DNA of 64,000 bases from Sorex araneus. Its lineage: Eukaryota > Chordata > Mammalia > Eulipotyphla > Soricidae. Of the stretch, positions 1-10,896 are shown one piece after another. Below the pieces are notes generated by a model. That model made no database searches and was not told the DNA's origin. It saw nothing but the letters and a program-made list of their open reading frames with translations. The position numbers and the translations under genes were made by a program. Location: positions 143,570,969 to 143,634,968 of the forward strand of contig NC_073304.1 of the NCBI RefSeq assembly GCF_027595985.1. The letters run 5' to 3'. The number at the start of each line of letters is the position of its first letter. The first letter of the stretch is position 1.

Positions 1-1641
1 CATGAGGTTTGGCCAAGAAGGTCCGACTTCTACTCGGATCTCTTTGACAGCCATGTCCACCTGCCCACATACCAAATTTTGCAGGATGGATATGTCGTTC
101 CCAACGTTCTCCCTTCTGAAATCCGACACACCATTTTGTTGATAAAGACGCGAACAGCACCTGGTCCAGACAATGTCAGACACGAACACCTGAAGAATCT
201 GCTGCCAGTACTCATCAATACACTGGCCCAACTCTTCACATGCTTCCTGTCTGAATGCAAGGTTCCGTCTCAGTGGAAAACCAGTAGGACTGTTCTGTTG
301 TACAAAAAGGGAGACATCCACGACATTGGCAACTATCGCCCAATCTGCCTGCTGTCTGTTGTCTACAAGTTGTTCACTCATGTCATCCTGATGAAGGACA
401 ACCATGCGAGCAAGCCGGGTTCTGAAGGGGATTCAGCACGATAGACCATATCCACACAGTGACCAAACTCATTGAAATTTCACGAGAGTTCAAGACGCCG
501 CTTTGTCTAACGTTTATCAACTTAAAGAAGGCCTTCGATTCTGTTGAGACTGAGGCGGTCATCAAAGCCCTGGCCAAACAGGGCGTCCAAACTCAGTATA
601 TCAAAATCCTCCGCGAGCTGTATTGTGGATTCACCACCAGGATCTCACCATTCTACAAGGAAGTGATCATTGATGTAAAGAGAGGGGTGCGGCAGAGTGA
701 TACCATTTCACCAAAACTCTTCAGTGCTGCCCTCAAGAACATCATGCGACAACTGGAATGGGAAGGAATGGGAGTGAAGATAGACAGTTGGCAAGTACAC
801 CACCTCCGCTTCGCTGATGACATCATTCTCATAATGCAAAACATTAACCAAGCAGCACAAATGCTGGCCTACTTTGACCATGAGTGTGGAAAGGTCGGAT
901 TGCAGCTGAATCTCAACAAGACGATGTTCATGAAAAACATACTGGTCTCTGAAGCTCCATTTGCTCTCAATGGAATGAACATATCCGAATGCAGCAGCTA
1001 TGTGAACCTGGGTCGAGAAATCAACATAAGGAACGACTTGGTGCCAGAACTGCGCAGGAGGAAGAGAGCAGCATGGAATGCCTTCAAGAGCGTCGAAGAA
1101 GTGGTTAAGAGAATGAAGAGCATCCAACTCCAGGCACATCTTTTCAATTCCACCGTTCTTCCTGCACTAACATATTCCTCAGAGACCTGGGCCCTACGCA
1201 AACAGGATGAGAATGCTATTAGTGTCTCCCAAAGAGGAATCAAAAGAGTTGTGCTAGAAGTATCACATCTCACTCAAGTGAGAGAAGGAATCTGGAGTTC
1301 TGACCTCCATCAACGGTCAAGAATCAGGGATGCTGTCTCGTTTGCTAGGGCATCAAAAATCAGATGGGCCGGTCATGTAATGTGATTCAGAGATGACCGC
1401 TGGACTAGAGCTGTTACTGACTGGATTCCACGGGACATCAGAAGACCTCGTGGCTGCCCACCAACTAGATGGTCAAATTTCTTCGTCAAATCCCTGAAAG
1501 AACGATTTGAAGCTCTTCCTATTCCTGGAGCAAGCAGATATCATTGGGATACATTAGCATGCGACAGGGACAAATGGAGAAGTTACTGGCGCCTGCTTGA
1601 GCAAATCGAAGATCAACGGGACTACAAGTGACTACAAGTGA
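1..1641 (+). mobile_element. RTE-clade LINE, 3' portion (5' end outside the window)
   Basis: This is the 3' part of a non-LTR retrotransposon whose translation shows reverse-transcriptase blocks (YRPICLL, KKAFDSVE, GVRQSDTISPKLF, FADD) followed by an RTE-type C-terminus (RWAGHVM, DDRWTRAVTDWIPR, DRDKWRSYWRLLEQIEDQRD). Coding sequence runs almost to the end: the last codons stop at about 1629-1631, and the element finishes in two copies of the 10-mer actacaagtg at 1621-1640. There is no poly(A). A very short 3' UTR and a short tandem-repeat terminus are typical of RTE/BovB elements. The family call is from motif recognition; the exact subfamily is not determined. Confidence 0.85.
79..1631 (+). 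pseudogene. Broken RTE reverse transcriptase (RT domain to C-terminus)
   Basis: This is the reverse-transcriptase part of the RTE polyprotein, which in an active element copies its RNA at a nicked target site. Three lesions are visible. A frameshift near 410-445 separates the first block (frame of 79) from the RT core (frame of 459). A TGA at 1382-1384 falls right after RWAGHVM, although the C-terminal homology continues in the same frame to about 1628. The first catalytic aspartate position of the FxD...AFD block reads Asn (FINLKKAFD). The second catalytic motif FADD is intact at 810-821. The upstream endonuclease is outside the window. This copy should be inactive. Confidence 0.8.
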
Positions 1642-1865
1642 TATTTTTTCTCATGTATTAGTTTTCTAACATTTTTATTGACTACATATTGCTCCATTGT
1701 ATGACTATTCCACAGTTTTAGCAAATTTTTTTAAATACTGAAGCTGTTGCTCTTCTTTGACTACTTCATATTATCCTGTTCAAGTATTCTTGTAGTTAGC
1801 ATTGAGGTCACCTATATTTATTTAAAAGGAGGAAATAAAATCATTGTAAGAGAATTTCCTATCTG

Positions 1866-1975
1866 CTGTAGAGGTAGTGCAGTGAATAGGGTAGTTGCCT
1901 AGCATGTAACAAACCTGAGTTTGATCCTGCATGTGTGAGAGAATGGTCAGAGGATGCTCAGTTTTAAAGTTTCAA
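1866..1975 (+). mobile_element. Degenerate tRNA-derived SINE
   Basis: A weak copy of the SINE head: 'gtagtgcagtgaatagggtagttgcct' resembles the A-box part, followed by 'ctgagtttgatcctgc', a decayed B box, then '...gagaatggtcagaggatgctcag'. The tail is lost. Old copy with approximate boundaries. Confidence 0.5.
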
Positions 1976-2339
1976 TCACTGATTCACTAATCTACCTCCT
2001 CATTAGCAATGTGGGGCAATCACACACCTCCTCACCTTTAATCACAACCAGCTCTGTACCTTGGATTCACATCAGTTTTGTAGCAAGTTCTTCACTAAAT
2101 TATTTTGTAAAGCCTTGAAAGTTTGGGTGTGTGGGCATTCTATAACCACAGAGTGCAAAGGTTTCCAAGAAGAAACGGTTGAGCAGGAAAAAGAAGTAAT
2201 ATAGTATACTACTAGAACATGCTTAGAATAGTGTGGCCTGGACAATAAGAGTAAGATAGTTTCTACATGTTTATTGGAAAGAGAAAGGGAACAAAACATA
2301 TTTACTGAGAATAAAAAACACTGAATTCTTAATAACTTT

Positions 2340-2485
2340 ATTTTTAAATTTTATTTTTTGTTTGTTTTGGGGCTACATCCAGAGATGCCCAGGTGTTACT
2401 CCTGGCTCTTTAGTCAGGAATCACTTCTGGCATTGCTTGGGGAACTCCCTACCTGCTTTGCATCTGGTCTCTCTCAAGGGATTTA
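2340..2485 (-). mobile_element. tRNA-derived SINE, degenerate
   Basis: The minus-strand copy starts from a T-rich stretch (the A-tail complement), followed by 'ggggctacatccagagatgcccaggtgttactcctggctc', the complement of the SINE body. The head is decayed near 2460-2485. The surroundings from about 1642 to 2556 are otherwise AT-rich unique sequence. Confidence 0.65.
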
Positions 2486-2572
2486 ATTCAGCAAAATAAG
2501 ATTGCTAAATTTATATTATCACCATGAGAATGCACCTCTATTTCGCTAGATTTAAAAACACTCCACTTTTAT

Positions 2573-4867
2573 TTTTTAAAATGTATTTATATTTATTTTT
2601 TTATTTTATTGAATCACCGTGAAATAGTTACAAGCTTTCATGTTTGGGTTACAATAACACAATGATCAAATACCCATCTCTCCACCAGTGCACATTCCCC
2701 ACCACCAATATCCCCAGTATACCCCTTCCCTTTCCCACCCTCCCCCTGCCTCCATGGCAGACAATATTCCCCATACTCTCTCCCTACTTTTGGGCATTAT
2801 GGTTTGCAATACAGATACTGAGAGTTTATCATGTTTGGTCCATTACCTACTTTAGGCACACATCTCCCATCCTAACTGATTCCTCCAGCCACCATTCTTT
2901 TAGAGATCCCTTCTCTATTCCAGCTGCCTTCTCCCCTTCCAGCTATGGGGCAATCCTCCTGGCCCTTGTATCTACTGTCCTTGGGTGTCAGCCTCGTGTT
3001 ATGTAATTTTTTTAAAATTTATTTTATTCTTTAATTAGTGAATCACCATGAGGGTACAGATACGGATTCACACATTTCGAGCTTGTTTTTCCCTCATACA
3101 ATATTCGCAAACACATCCCTCCACCAGTGCTCATTCTCCATCACCAATAAACCCAGTATCCCTTCCATCCCCCAATCCCATCTCCCCGCCCCCCTGCCTC
3201 TGTGGCAGGGTATTCCCTCTTGATCTCTCTATCTCCAATTGGCTGTTGTGGCTTGTAATAGGGGTATTGAGTGCCCATTGTGTTCAGTCTCTAGTCTACT
3301 TTCAGCATGCATCTCCCTTCCCGTGCGGGATCTCCAACCACATTTTACTTGGTCTTCCATTCTCTATCTGAGCTGCCTTTTTCCTTAGCATGTGAGACCA
3401 GCTTCCAAGCCATGGTGCCAACCTACTGGTACTTATTTATACTATTCTTGGATATTAGTCTCCTACTCTGTTATTTTATATTCCACATATGAGTGCAAAC
3501 TTTCTGTGTCTGTCTCTTTCTTTCTGACTCATTTCACTTAGCATGATACTTTCCATGTTGATCCATTTACATGCGAAGTTTATGACTTCATTTTTTTCTA
3601 ACAGCTGCATAGTATTCCATTGTATAGAGGTACCAGAGTTTCTTTAACCAGTCATCTGTTCTTGGGCACTTGGTTTTTTTTCCAGATTCTGGCTATTGTA
3701 AATAGTGCTGCGATGAACATATAAGTGCAGATATCATTTCGACTATACTATTTTTTTTGCTTCTCCGGGGTATATTCCCAGCAGTGGTATTGCTGGGTCA
3801 AATGGGAGCTCAATTTCTAGTTTTTTGAGAATCGTCCATATTGTTTTCCAAAAGGGCTGAACCATTCAGCATTCCCACCAGTAGTGTAGAAGGGTCCCTT
3901 TCTCCCCACGGCCTCTCCAACAGCGGTTGCTTTTGTTATTTTGGATGTGTGTCATTCTCTGTGGTGTGAAGTGGTATCTCATGGTTGTTTTGATTTGCAT
4001 CTCCTTGATGATTAGTGATGTAGAGCACTTTTTCATGTGCCTTTTGGCCATTCATATCTCTTCCTTGGGAAAGATTCTGTTTATTTCTTCCCCCCATTTT
4101 CTGATGGGGTTGGATGTTTTCTTCTTGTAGAGTTCAACCAGTGCCTTATATACCCTTGATATAAACCCCTATCTGATGGGTGTTGGGTGAATATCCTTTC
4201 CCATTCTGTAGACTGTCTTTGCATTCTGGTCACTGTATCTTTTGCGGTGCAGAAGCTTCTTAGTTTAATGTAGTCCCATTTGTTTATCTCTGTTTCCTCT
4301 TGGTTTGTCAGTTGCGTGTCATCTTTGAAGAAACCGTTAGCCTTAATATCGTGGAGGGTTTTGCCGAACTTGTTTTCAATGTACCTTATGGTTTGTGGTC
4401 TGATGTTGAGGTCTTTAATCCATTTTGATCTGACTTTTGTGCATGGTGTCAGGTCGAGGTCTAAGCCCATTCTTTTGCATGTGGTTGTCCAGTTGTGCCA
4501 GCACCATTTGTTAAAGAGGCTTTCCTTGCTCCACTTCACATTTTTTGCTCCCTTATCAAAGATTAGATGGTCATACATTTGGGGTTGTGTGTAGGGATAT
4601 TCCACCCTATTCCATTGGTATGAAGCTCTGCCTTTATTTCAGTACCATGCTGTTTTGATTATTACCGCTTTGTAGTAAAGTTTGAGGTTGGGGAGGGTGA
4701 TGCTTCCCATCATCTTTTTCCCAATAATTGTTTTAGCGATCCGTGGCCGTTTGTTGTTCCATATGAATTCCAGGATTGCTTGATCCATTTCTTTGAAGAA
4801 TGTCATGGGTATCTTTATAGGGATTGTGTTGAATCTGTATGTTATGTAATTTTATACCCCACAAATG
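2573..4867 (-). mobile_element. L1 3' UTR fragment (outer element of a nested pair)
   Basis: An L1 3' end in reverse orientation: T-rich tail, then 'attgaatcaccgtgaaatagttacaagctttc' and a C-rich 3' UTR (about 2573-2996). It continues after the inner L1 at 4854-4867 with 'ataccccacaaatgaa', as in the uninterrupted relative near 16340. The whole is flanked by a perfect 16-bp target-site duplication, AACACTCCACTTTTAT, at 2557-2572 and 4868-4883. Strongly 5'-truncated. Confidence 0.85.
3011..4839 (-). mobile_element. L1, 5'-truncated, inserted in another L1 3' UTR
   Basis: A reverse-oriented L1 with T-rich tail, 3' UTR (about 3035-3540) and the 3' part of ORF2. Read on the minus strand, the translation gives L1 ORF2 C-terminal blocks: around 4081-4605 'NKWCWHNWTTTCKRMGLDL' and 'KWIKDLNIRPQTIRYIE', then the terminal 'MEYYAA' region near 3610. 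Flanked by a perfect 14-bp duplication TGTTATGTAATTTT at 2997-3010 and 4840-4853, so it landed in the older L1 3' UTR. Frames are interrupted; not coding today. Confidence 0.9.
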
Positions 4868-4959
4868 AACACTCCACTTTTATGTTTCAAGAATTCCAGT
4901 TTCACTTTAAAAAATCTACATGTTCTGTCAATAGCGTACATTTATGATGAAGATTAAAA

Positions 4960-5135
4960 ACCCCACGGGGAGCCAGAATGATATCACAGTGAGTAGGGTA
5001 TTTGCTTTACATGCTGGTGTTTCCCATCACCTCATGTGATCTCCCAAGCTCTCTCAGGAATTATCCCTGAACTCAGAGTCAGGAGGTAAGCCTTACGCAC
5101 CATTGAATGTGGCCCCTCAAGAAAACCACTCCTCC
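4960..5135 (+). mobile_element. tRNA-derived SINE, diverged
   Basis: Contains 'gagccagaatgatatcacagtgagtagggtatttgc' (diverged A-box half), 'catcacctcatgtgatctcccaagc', 'aggaattatccctgaactcagagtcaggag' and an A-rich end near 5115-5135. Moderately old. Confidence 0.65.
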
Positions 5136-5703
5136 CCAAGAAAACCCAAACACTGCAGGCACCTGTAATAGTTTCATTGACAGCACCTCTGTATCCACGA
5201 TCACTGCATCATTCCCATTTTGAAGATGATGATGGATGCTGGTTGTTAATGATCTTCTGGGGACAACTTGAGACTGAGTGATAGGAGTCAGATTGGTTTA
5301 CTACAAACCTCCCCCTGGATACCTCCCTCTCACAGAACATGTAGATTAGAATAAAATGAGCTTGACATAGGTTTTTCCTGATTCCAGACCATTGCTTCTC
5401 CTTGCAGTGCTGCTCTTACAGAGGGTCACCTCTGCCAAAAGAATCATCAGGGGTGTTAGAGGAATAACTTCACGATTTCTGAGACACTAAGGTGAAGACA
5501 TTTTTGCTTTAGAATAATTTCTGCTTACAACTCAAATCCTGATAAGTATCCCACTCACTTAATTCACACTGGACAACCCTCATACATGCTGCAGGCGAGC
5601 CAACAGGGAGATGGAGATAGAAAGTCATAGTTGTAACACGAAGGTACTGGGAAATGCTGTCTGCAGACTTGAGTATTAGGCTTCTTTCCTTTCCTTGAAA
5701 ACT

Positions 5704-5738
5704 CTGTGTGTGTGTGTGTGTGTGTGTATGTGTGTGTT
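5704..5738. repeat. (TG)n microsatellite
   Basis: About 17 TG units with one TA interruption. Confidence 0.95.
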
Positions 5739-7639
5739 GCTCTTGTGAAATCCCAAGATAGAATTGCACTCTAAAGTCTGGAGTTGAGGAGTTTCCCCAG
5801 ATGTGGCTGTCTAAGATGAATCCCAGGAAGCAGAAGTATTTGCTCTCCAATGACTTATCCCATTTCCATTTTTTTTTGCTCTTGCATGTACTGTCTCTTT
5901 CAGGCACATTTGAAGCTGTTGGTGTTGGGTATGCCAGCTTGAACTGTGATATTGTGAATACCCAGCCTCTCCACAGTTCCCTACTTCCCCAGGCAGTGAC
6001 AGCCTCTTGGCCTGATCTGCTGGCAACTGCTGCATTGGGGTTCCATTGATTAATCATGTTTTGAATGTGCAGTTGCTGCAGGCAGTGCGATCTCTTGGCT
6101 CTCCTAGGGGCTGCCACATTTGGAAGTGATTTGAGACTCAGAAAGGCTGCAGATAGAGGAAAATTTGCAGTGCTGTTCTCTTCTTTTTCTGGCCACCCAC
6201 TTTCTGAGCTGAGAAAGTAGGTCTGTCTAAGTGAAGGCAAAGTGAAACTGTCTGGAGTCAAGAAAGATGGTAGCCAGCATGATCAGGGTGGATGGGTGAG
6301 AAATTTCTTCATCCTACTCAGCTTAATGGGCTGTGATTTTGGAATCCTGGGTGGGGCCACAGCAGCCCTTCCTGCCTCCTGTCTGTCTGGGCTGGCACCC
6401 ATTTTCCTCTTTTATAATTGCTCATCCTGAGGTCTTCAAGTGCTTAACACATCTGCTTCCACACACATCACCAATTTCTCAAGATGGACATTGTTTTGAT
6501 TTCCTCTTTGCCTCAAGATTGTACCATGCCTCCCTTATCTCCTCCTAAACTCAAGTATACTTTTACAAAATGTAGAGCTTCTCTACACAATTGAGGTCCT
6601 TTGAAATTCTCCTCCCCTTAAGCCACTGTCTCCCCCTTCTGTTCTTATTTCTCAAATTCAACCAGATGTTGAACTTCCATCATGTATTTCAACTGCACAT
6701 CAACAACTGCATGTCAAATAATGATGTTAGAAATGATTTTCCCTAATGATCCAGAAAAAGTCCCATTTTTCACAAAGTTTTCCTTTATGACTCAGTTTTA
6801 CATATGACTATTGTTTGCTATAAAGACCAAGTTTTCCAATCAATCATATTTTCTTTCTGACTCCCTTCTCCCTGCGGTATAGTCTCCTCTTCCCTGTTCA
6901 TCTATCCTCTCCTCCAGCCACCCTCCCCCCACCACAATTTTGTGGGCTGTGCCAATAGTGTAGCAGGAGGAATTTCTGGAAGGAGGCCAAAATTGGCTTC
7001 AGATCATTTCTCTTCAACACACACTGGCCTCTGAAAACCAGATTCTGTTTGTCATTTGGTTTGCTCTCCCAGCATTGTGTCATTCCGATGGTAATGCTGA
7101 TGGATTTCAGTTTGCCTCGTAGAGTAACGCACAAGGTTTTCATAAGCACATTAATCTTAAAAGAAAAACTGTCAGATGCAAACAATACCCATATGACTGA
7201 TGTTGTAAAGACACAAACTAACTCTTAACATCCATTCCCAAAGAATATTATCTTACAGGGACCTTATGTTGCCTTTAGTTCCCTTCTAACACACATATGT
7301 ACCTGTGTTGCAAGGTTTTATGGTACCTAAAAAGCTTACTTTCCACACCAAAAGGTCTGGGATTAATGGCACATCTGCTCATTTGCCAAGTTCAAATAAT
7401 AAGCTCAGTCTCATGGCTGTGTAAATAAGACCATGATTACAAGAAATATGTAATTTCATTAGTTTTCACAAAATGTAATATAAGCAACCCTTATAAAAAC
7501 CAAAATGGAAAATCATTATACCTTAAGACCAGGGACTCTGGTCTCCTCCAAACACTAAAAGCTCATTAACAGATGAGACAAGCTGCCCAAACTCTTTTTC
7601 TCGTGGAAGGATTCCTAGATCACAAGTGGATTTGTAGAT

Positions 7640-8110
7640 GGGATTTTCCCCCTTTTATTCTGAAGTTAACAAAATGTGTGGTATGAATTAAATATCTGAT
7701 ATTGCTGTAAATGTCATTTGGCAGTATGCCAGGCCACAATCAAGTATGAGCTGGTAGCTTGTTTTAATTTAATGGTGTTGAAGTGTTCCACTATAATTAA
7801 GCATCTGAAAATTAAATAGAAACAGTCATTAGGCTCGGCGATACAAAGCCACCAGACCAAAGAATATAAATTATTTCAAACAGGAGCCCCTGAAGAGCAT
7901 GATAGGGTCTGAGAGGGGCTACTTCAGTGGGGGTTGAGTGATTACTAGTGTATAGGACTATCAAAATTAATGCACACAGGCAGTTAATCTTGAGATTAGA
8001 GCTGTCACCAGAAAAGTCTGAATTTGCTAACAGTAAACATATTTGGTTAAAATTTTCTGAATTTGGTTATTTTCAACCAGTAGCGTGATATCACTGTAAT
8101 CTTCCAAGGT
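7640..8110. promoter_or_regulatory. Candidate conserved non-coding element
   Basis: A repeat-free, AT-rich stretch without the transposon signatures around it. It is dense in homeodomain-like TAAT/ATTA cores, for example 'ataattaagcatc' near 7791, 'aaattaaatag' and 'gtcattagg'. This texture is typical of deeply conserved enhancers near developmental regulators such as PAX1. It is inference from composition and context only; no conservation was computed. Confidence 0.25.
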
Positions 8111-8516
8111 GAGGTAGCCAGTGTTGAGTCAGGTAATCTTACCTGAGCCAGAGTTGTGGCCAAACAAAGCATCTATATCAAGGAGACTCTGAAGCCTTTC
8201 CTGCCATGCCCTCTTTTTAACATTGAGCTTGTACTAGCTCTGGTATCATGGCTCTTAGGGCTGCTCAGTACTCCTGAGTCCTTGCAAACAGAGAAAGTAC
8301 CAGTGTTTCTCAACTTCTCACCTGAGAAATGACAAGTGTATGCATTTCTTTTTATTCATAAACCTGCCTTTCCATAAGAGAAAGTTTTCAGAACATTCAG
8401 CCAGGTACAATGATTGCTAATTTTTCAGTACACTTTCCACAGCTGGTCAGTGCCAAGGATTCGCATGAGAAATTAGATCTTCTGATTAGAAGCTCAATTA
8501 AAAGCAGTCGAAGTTA

Positions 8517-8640
8517 GGTCAGGCATATGGCTCAAGTAGTATCCCTTGCATCTGCAGAGCTTTGGGTTTGATCCATGATCTTACATGGCCCTTGTTCTCT
8601 AGCATTGCTGGGTACAGCCGATATAACATTAAATCCAAAC
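8517..8640 (+). mobile_element. Degenerate SINE head
   Basis: 'tatggctcaagtagtatcccttgcatctgcagagctttgggtttgatccatgatc' resembles the tRNA-like head with a decayed B box (gggtttgatcc). It runs into an old L1 3' end. Low confidence. Confidence 0.4.
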
Positions 8641-8689
8641 TACTGAGCCAACAACACTGAGATAAAGAGAACCAAAATTTAGCAATTAA

Positions 8690-8875
8690 CTTTAAAAGGT
8701 GCCTGTCAAGAGGGCAGGCTGGTATGGGTCTGGGGAAGGATATGGGAGGGAACTTGGGAACATTGGTGGAGAAAAGTTGACACTTGTGGTGGGATTGGTG
8801 CTGCAATATTGTATGTCTAAAACTCAACTATGACCAAGCTTGTAAATCACCTTTCTTTAATAAAATTTTTTATTG
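8690..8875 (+). mobile_element. Old L1 3' UTR fragment
   Basis: 'aaaaggtgcctgtcaagagggcaggc', 'gggaacattggtggagaaaagttgacact' and 'caatattgtatgtctaaaactcaac...taataaaat' match the older L1 3' UTR type also seen at 11708-11862. Confidence 0.65.
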
Positions 8876-8972
8876 ACTTCTGGTAGAAAACAAAGGGGAA
8901 AATGTTGTACTGCCCAAGATGAATTTTGTTTGCTATCAAGCAGCCTATTTCATCATGAAAACTTCCAGCAGT

Positions 8973-9450
8973 ATCAGTAACCTTTCCATTCGTCCTATCC
9001 CTGAGATTTTAGAAGCCTCTCTCTACTCGACCTTCCCAATAATGCCATATTGGAGGCTCTTTCAGGGTCAGGGGAATGAGATCCAGCTTGTTACTGGCTT
9101 TGGCATATGAATACACTATGGGAATCTTGCGAGACTCTCCCATGTGGGCAGGAAACTCTTAGCAGCTTGCCAGTTTCTCCCAGAGGGAAAAGTAGGTTAT
9201 AAGATATTGCTTCTGGGAGCTTGCTTTTAAGTCTCTGGATGTTGGCCGTTGATGGGACTACATACACCTGGGTTCCTCTGCCAGTACCTTCATGTGTGAG
9301 GCTTGTCTGAATGTGTGGAGAGGGGCCTTGAGCATGGCTGTGGCTAGGTTCTGGAGGTCTTTGGCCACCAGGAGCTCTACTCGGGGTGGGGAGGGAAGCT
9401 GGATCCCATCCCCTCCTAGGGGCTCCAGGGAAGACAACCAGGCAGGCGGG
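8973..9450 (-). mobile_element. Composite long SINE-like element with RTE-type tail start, 3'-truncated
   Basis: Read on the minus strand, this matches the + strand element at 35919-36362 block by block: 'atccagagact', 'aagctccc', 'ggcaag', 'gtgtattcat', 'cagtaacaa', 'cattcccctga', 'ctctgaaagagcct' (or near variants), then 'taaaatctcagg' and 'ggttactg'. The RTE-like tail stops after GGTTACTG at about 8973. The upstream limit near 9450 is uncertain. Coding function is not expected. Confidence 0.7.
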
Positions 9451-9526
9451 CAAGATACTCTCTGCCTATTTCATATTAAAATTGTATTCACATATTTGAA
9501 TAAAGACGATAATTTCAGATCTTTTA

Positions 9527-10178
9527 TTATTTTTTAAATTTATTTTATTGAATCACCATGTGGAAAGTTACAAAGTTCTCAGGCTTATGTCTCAGTTATA
9601 CAATGCTCAAACACCCGTCCTTTCACCAGTGCCCATATTCCACCACAAAAATGAGAAAAAAAAACAGTATACCTCCCACCCCCCACCCTCCTGTATAATT
9701 GATAAATTTCACTTCCTTTTCTCTTTATCTTGATTACATTCCATATTTCAACACAAAACTCACTATTGTTGTTGGAGTTTCAACACAGAACTCACTGTTC
9801 TTTTTGGAGTTTATCCCCCAAGAATACGGCCCTATTGACAAGGAAACATTTGATAATTAGTTTTCCACTGATGAGAATGAAGAGATATAGAGTCGCGCGG
9901 CCGCAGTAGTGGCCGCGAGGTTTAGGATTTCTGTATTTTAGTAATTAAGTCCAGGGAGATTAATGTTGGAAATTGCATCATTTCCTTTCTTGGAGCAGCA
10001 TAGAGCAAAAGCTTAGTTCATAGTCCAGAGACATGGCTGCAAGCACTCGCTGGGACGCCAAGTAATATAGCTGGCTCTGGATCCTGGTCGTTCAGCAGCA
10101 AAGCAGCTGTGCAAAGGCATGGCCACCCGGGTCAAATCTTGGCGGAGCTCAAGCCGACTCCAGGCCCGGCCCGAGACT
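9527..10178 (-). mobile_element. Chimeric L1-tailed retroposon with GC-rich 5' module
   Basis: Its 3' end (low coordinates) has a T-rich tail complement and 'attgaatcaccatgtggaaagttacaaag', as in L1 3' ends. The middle block ('cactattgttgttggagttt', 'tgataattagttttcca', 'gagaatgaagagatat') is shared with the element at 24076-24562. The 5' third, about 9890-10178, is GC-rich and different. Flanked by an imperfect 11-bp duplication, CAGATCTTTTA at 9516-9526 and CAGAACTTTTA at 10179-10189. No open frame of note. Confidence 0.7.
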
Positions 10179-10647
10179 CAGAACTTTTAAACCCTTGAAT
10201 ATATGCTGAAAACAAAAGCTACTCTCCCAGTGAAATAGAATTTTGCAGTCAATTTTAGGGATTTGTGAACTTGTACTGCAAAGGACCCAGGACACTCAGT
10301 TAAAAAGTAATGGGTTGACAATTGAATTATTTCAATTATCCCAGATCTTTGCTTTGTAAGTCACCTTCAAGACTCATCTTTGCCTTATATTTTTGAAACC
10401 AAGCTTAATCAATCTGCTAAATTCATTTTATTGTCATTTCCCCCAATATTCACCTCATGGTTGGGGATCTGGTGAGCAGTCAACAAATATTCTGGGAGTG
10501 ACACTAGATGGTGTGCACAAGTCATTCAGCCTGCATAGCCCGCTGGGCAGATATCCCACATGGGAAATTCTGTTTGGAATGTGTGTTAAATCTTAGAGGA
10601 GGATTGATGGTCCTTGTTTGGAGAAGAGTTTCTCTGCCACAATATTA

Positions 10648-10770
10648 ATTATTTTTTATTAAGACATCATGACTTACAGAGTTGCTCATATAAAGCTGTT
10701 TCAGGAGTACAAAGCTCCAACACCCACCCCACAGCCAGTGCTCCCCTTTCTCCACCAATGCTCCAATAAA
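10648..10770 (-). mobile_element. Old L1 3' end fragment
   Basis: 'ttttttattaagacatcatgacttacagagttg' followed by a C-rich stretch ('cccaccccacagccagtgctcccctttctccaccaatg') resembles diverged reverse-oriented L1 3' UTRs. Confidence 0.5.
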
Positions 10771-10896
10771 ACTTAAAGGACTGGAAAATGTAATAAATTT
10801 GAAATTATTTAGAAAATAAATCAGTAAAAGTCTATATGTTCTCTCTCTCCCCAAATTTTAACAACCAAACTTAAAAAGGTCCCTGTCAAGATGGAA

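Larger units (their letters stand above)
5136..8515. other. Mostly unique non-coding sequence
   Basis: No gene or clear repeat is recognised in this 3.4-kb stretch apart from the TG microsatellite at 5704-5738. A reading frame of 250 codons on the minus strand (5509-6261) crosses the complement of that microsatellite, which it reads as a His-Thr run, and has no family resemblance. The segment 7640-8110 is described separately as a candidate regulatory element. Confidence 0.5.

Noticed and set aside
5509..6261. 250-codon open frame on the minus strand
   Set aside because: It crosses a TG microsatellite (His-Thr run), has no recognisable domain, and I see no splice or promoter support.
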